From Branchiostoma lanceolatum (taxonomy: Eukaryota; Chordata; Leptocardii; Amphioxiformes; Branchiostomatidae): a DNA stretch of 64,000 nucleotides. Of this stretch, positions 61,690 through 64,000 are shown piece by piece. Below the pieces are notes generated by a model, which worked only from the letters and a program-made list of their open reading frames with translations, ran no database searches and was not told the DNA's origin. Where the stretch lies: assembly GCF_035083965.1 (NCBI RefSeq), contig NC_089725.1, positions 30,203,925 through 30,267,924 on the forward strand, read 5' to 3'. Position 1 is the stretch's first letter, and every line of letters starts with the position of its first letter. The position numbers were made by a program, and so were the translations under genes.

Positions 61690-63960
61690 ACTTATGGTCA
61701 AAATCTTACTTGTGAAGATACTTGTATTGTATCCAGTTTCTACAGAACATAAACATCATGAACAGATATTTTTTTATGAAATAGCATTAGCACGTATGTG
61801 CTGGTACAGCATTTTTTCTTTACAATGTGACGTTACATACATGACTGTTGTCTAAAGCAGGAGAATCAGTGTTCCAGACAAGAAAGCACCTCTGAGTCAG
61901 CAAACCTGTACAAACCTATGCGTGATGATGACTACTTGGCCAATGTGATTACTTTTTGGTGGTCCCTTAGATAATGTTTCCCATTGACACAACTACGTGA
62001 ACAACAACAACAATGCATCTAAATCTAATTACACTTTACATGCTACGTTATCATAATTTCTGTGCATATTTTTGCCAATACAGTGTGTAATAATGTCAAT
62101 ATGACAGCTGTTATTTAAGTAGCTTTCCCCAAAAAAGTCAACAGCCATGTGACACGATTGAATGCATGCATCCAAGTTGATAAGAGATACTTGGACAAAT
62201 GAAATGTAATTGGTGAATCACTCAATACTTAACTGTTAGAGTTTCAGTTTTCAGTTCTACAAATATGCCAGTCAATATATATAAACAAAGCTTTGACTGA
62301 TACGCACAGTACTAATTAATGATAAGTGAATGTCGATTATTTTATATACATGTACTTCCAAATAACTTTAATCTTAAAGTTGCCATTCATGTACACTTTG
62401 CTTCAACTTTCACCACGTAACAAAATGGATACAATACATTCATTGTTAGTAATTATGACTACTGTAACAGTACCGTGGTATAGATACAGATACTACAGTG
62501 TAAGTAGATGTAGAATGTACAATAGGTATATTTAAGGTCTGTGGAAATTAACATTGTGTTTCTAAATCACAGCCCTGATAAAGATCATGGTCGGTAGGTA
62601 GAAATTCTTTTTACATTTCCTCAGATGTGTTCCAATCAACACAGTTGAACAATGTACGACTGCATAAGGGTATTTTCAACGTTGCATTGTAATCGTATGG
62701 ATATACGCACATGTAAATAAACTGATCAGAGAGGTACAATGTTTACTACCCATTATTACATCAACTATTTAAAGCCTTAATCTGTTAACATAGTGGGATA
62801 TGCAAGATGTGTATAAGAAAATTTGCAAGAGTAATTGGAGTTCTGTTTTGAATATTTTCATCACTCAGATCGAACATTTTGCTTGACAGTGATCGACCCC
62901 TCAAAAGGCTAGGGTCAGCAGGTTTTTGCAAGGGTCGGTCGGGTAACCGGAAACACAACATTTGTCCCTAGGCGTAGGTTCTAAGAATATTTCAATTAAC
63001 ATGCCAGTGTATAAAGTATATTAGAGATATAAGAGACGGCTGCTATACTAGGATGCTAAGACGAGTGCATTACATAACATGGGAACAGCACTGGACAAAT
63101 AAGGAACTCTATGCTGGTCTCCCAAAAGTGTCAGACAAGATACGAGCCAGACGTCTAAGGTTTGCCGGGCACTGCCTTAGAAACAACAGGGAAATAGTCT
63201 CGGACTTAGTGTTATGGACCCCAACACGTGGGAAAAGAAGACAAGGAAGACCACCCTTAACATACATAGATGTCCTCAAAAGAGACACTGGCATACAAAT
63301 TGATGCCATGGGGAAGGCTATGCAGGACAGGAGCTTCTGGGCGGCTACAGTGGTTCGGGTGACGGATGAGGGAGACTGGCACCCGACATAAGTCAAGTAA
63401 GTAAGTCAAGTCAAGTATAAAGTATTATTGTTCTGAACTGATCTAGGTGGTTTTCAGTGAATTAACATCTTTTTTGCAAACATGTTAGGTCAATATATAC
63501 CCTTTGCTGCAGTTTGATACTGCAGGACTGAATAAGTACAGTAATAGCTGGTCTTAGTTTCACCATGTTTATGCCCATGGGACATGGTGCAAATTTGAAA
63601 ATTGGTTTAACCATTAAGAAGTAATTTCCACAGAAATGTGAATAAAATCAGAATTGATGTGTAGACCTTTAAGAAGGGTGTTCGAACTTTAGGATGCTAT
63701 TCAAGGTCTTTATTTTCATAGACGTGCAGGTTGTCTTGAACCTCTGCTGACTCCTCAGACTGGGCATCAGAACATTTGCCATGTGGGGGGAGTGGGGGAG
63801 GCTCTTCTTTAGAGGGTATTTTTCGATTAGCTGCTCCAATGGTCTTGTTGTTAGCAAAGCTCCTTAGGCCTGTAACGTTACTTTTCAGTTTTGGGCTAAT
63901 TTGTGGTGAGTTCACATGTTCATACAGGTCTGAAGCGGCTAGCAGGGCATCTGTACCTTT
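61690..63960. repeat. Segmental duplication copy B (matches 22437-24360)
   Basis: Colinear with copy A apart from the LINE insertion at 63020-63415 and fewer internal repeats. It carries the 3' end of a paralogous receptor tail on the minus strand. Confidence 0.75.
63020..63415 (+). mobile_element. 5'-truncated LINE fragment with 10-bp target-site duplication
   Basis: TATAAAGTAT stands on both sides (63010-63019 and 63416-63425); copy A shows the unoccupied site (TATAAAGTGC). The plus frame (about 63020-63391) encodes KELYAGLPKVSDKIRARRLR, FAGHCLRNN, KRRQGRPPLTYIDVLKRDTG and AMQDRSFWAA: the C-terminal tail of a common LINE polyprotein (R-R-L-R-F-A-G-H, G-R-P). The stop is followed by an (AAGTC)n tail. 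Confidence 0.85.
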
Positions 63961-64000
63961 ACGGAGTGGAGGAAGTGGGGGAGGCTCATCTTTAGTGGGT
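63697..64000 (-). CDS. C-terminal cytoplasmic tail of an LRR-receptor paralogue (partial, enters from right edge)
   Basis: The minus frame is open from the window edge to TAG 63697-63699, about 100 codons. It contains two copies of a proline motif (DEPPPLPPL and EEPPPLPPH; SH3-type), LYEHVN and a terminal HVYENKDLE with Y-E-N, a Grb2-SH2-like Y-x-N site. The flanking noncoding sequence is duplicated from the 3' side of the LRR receptor at 25638-27533, which is why I infer a paralogue; the receptor part itself lies outside the window. Alternative: an unrelated signalling protein. Confidence 0.5.
   Translation of the reverse strand, partial: PTKDEPPPLPPLRKGTDALLAASDLYEHVNSPQISPKLKSNVTGLRSFANNKTIGAANRKIPSKEEPPPLPPHGKCSDAQSEESAEVQDNLHVYENKDLE

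Overview
The window is animal nuclear DNA, most likely from a lancelet (Branchiostoma). Coding exons are short and split by GT-AG introns. The main receptor gene is built from many shuffled extracellular domains whose exons are mostly symmetric phase 1-1, a style typical of amphioxus. The spacer is crowded with LTR elements, 5'-truncated LINEs, foldback MITEs and minisatellites. The species call is inference; no marker gene fixes it.

Layout. (1) 947-2000, minus: 5' part of a gene for a secreted protein of LDL-receptor class A repeats, running off the left edge. (2) 5338-21621, plus: a complete six-exon PDCD2 (MYND-finger) gene. Its 11.8-kb first intron is about 90% two LTR retrotransposons: a Ty3/gypsy element with identical LTRs and intact gag and pol (5779-11152), and a gag-only element (11284-16490). 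PDCD2 introns 2-5 also hold a PIF/Harbinger-like MITE nested in a minisatellite, a SINE and a foldback. The last coding exon runs into a 104-bp tandem array made from itself. (3) 25638-27533, minus: an LRR transmembrane receptor with NPxY tail motifs, followed by a decayed array of its own tail repeat. A related tail is at the right edge (63697-64000, minus), inside a segmental duplicate of 22.4-24.4 kb. (4) 27.8-32.5 kb: a 2.25-kb tandem duplication in which each copy caught different transposons. (5) 34620-58.9 kb, minus: one very large adhesion GPCR gene, about 1,800 residues over about 34 exons. Its order is signal peptide, CAP, laminin-G-like, LDLa, SRCR, SRCR, EGF-like modules, Ig, Ig, SEA, hormone-receptor-like motif, GAIN/GPS and 7TM. 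(6) 59086-59115, plus: the first coding exon of an unidentified gene that starts head to head with the receptor.

Two observations stand out. The receptor joins a CAP (SCP/TAPS) module and several adhesion and scavenger modules to a 7TM signalling core, with both a SEA and a GPS autoproteolysis motif. The gypsy polyprotein ends in a CW-type zinc finger, a known histone H3K4-methyl reader fold, placed where chromoviruses carry a chromodomain.

Exon borders were set by eye from GT-AG sites and reading phase. They are consistent at every receptor junction except two, which are stated. No database search or RNA evidence was available.
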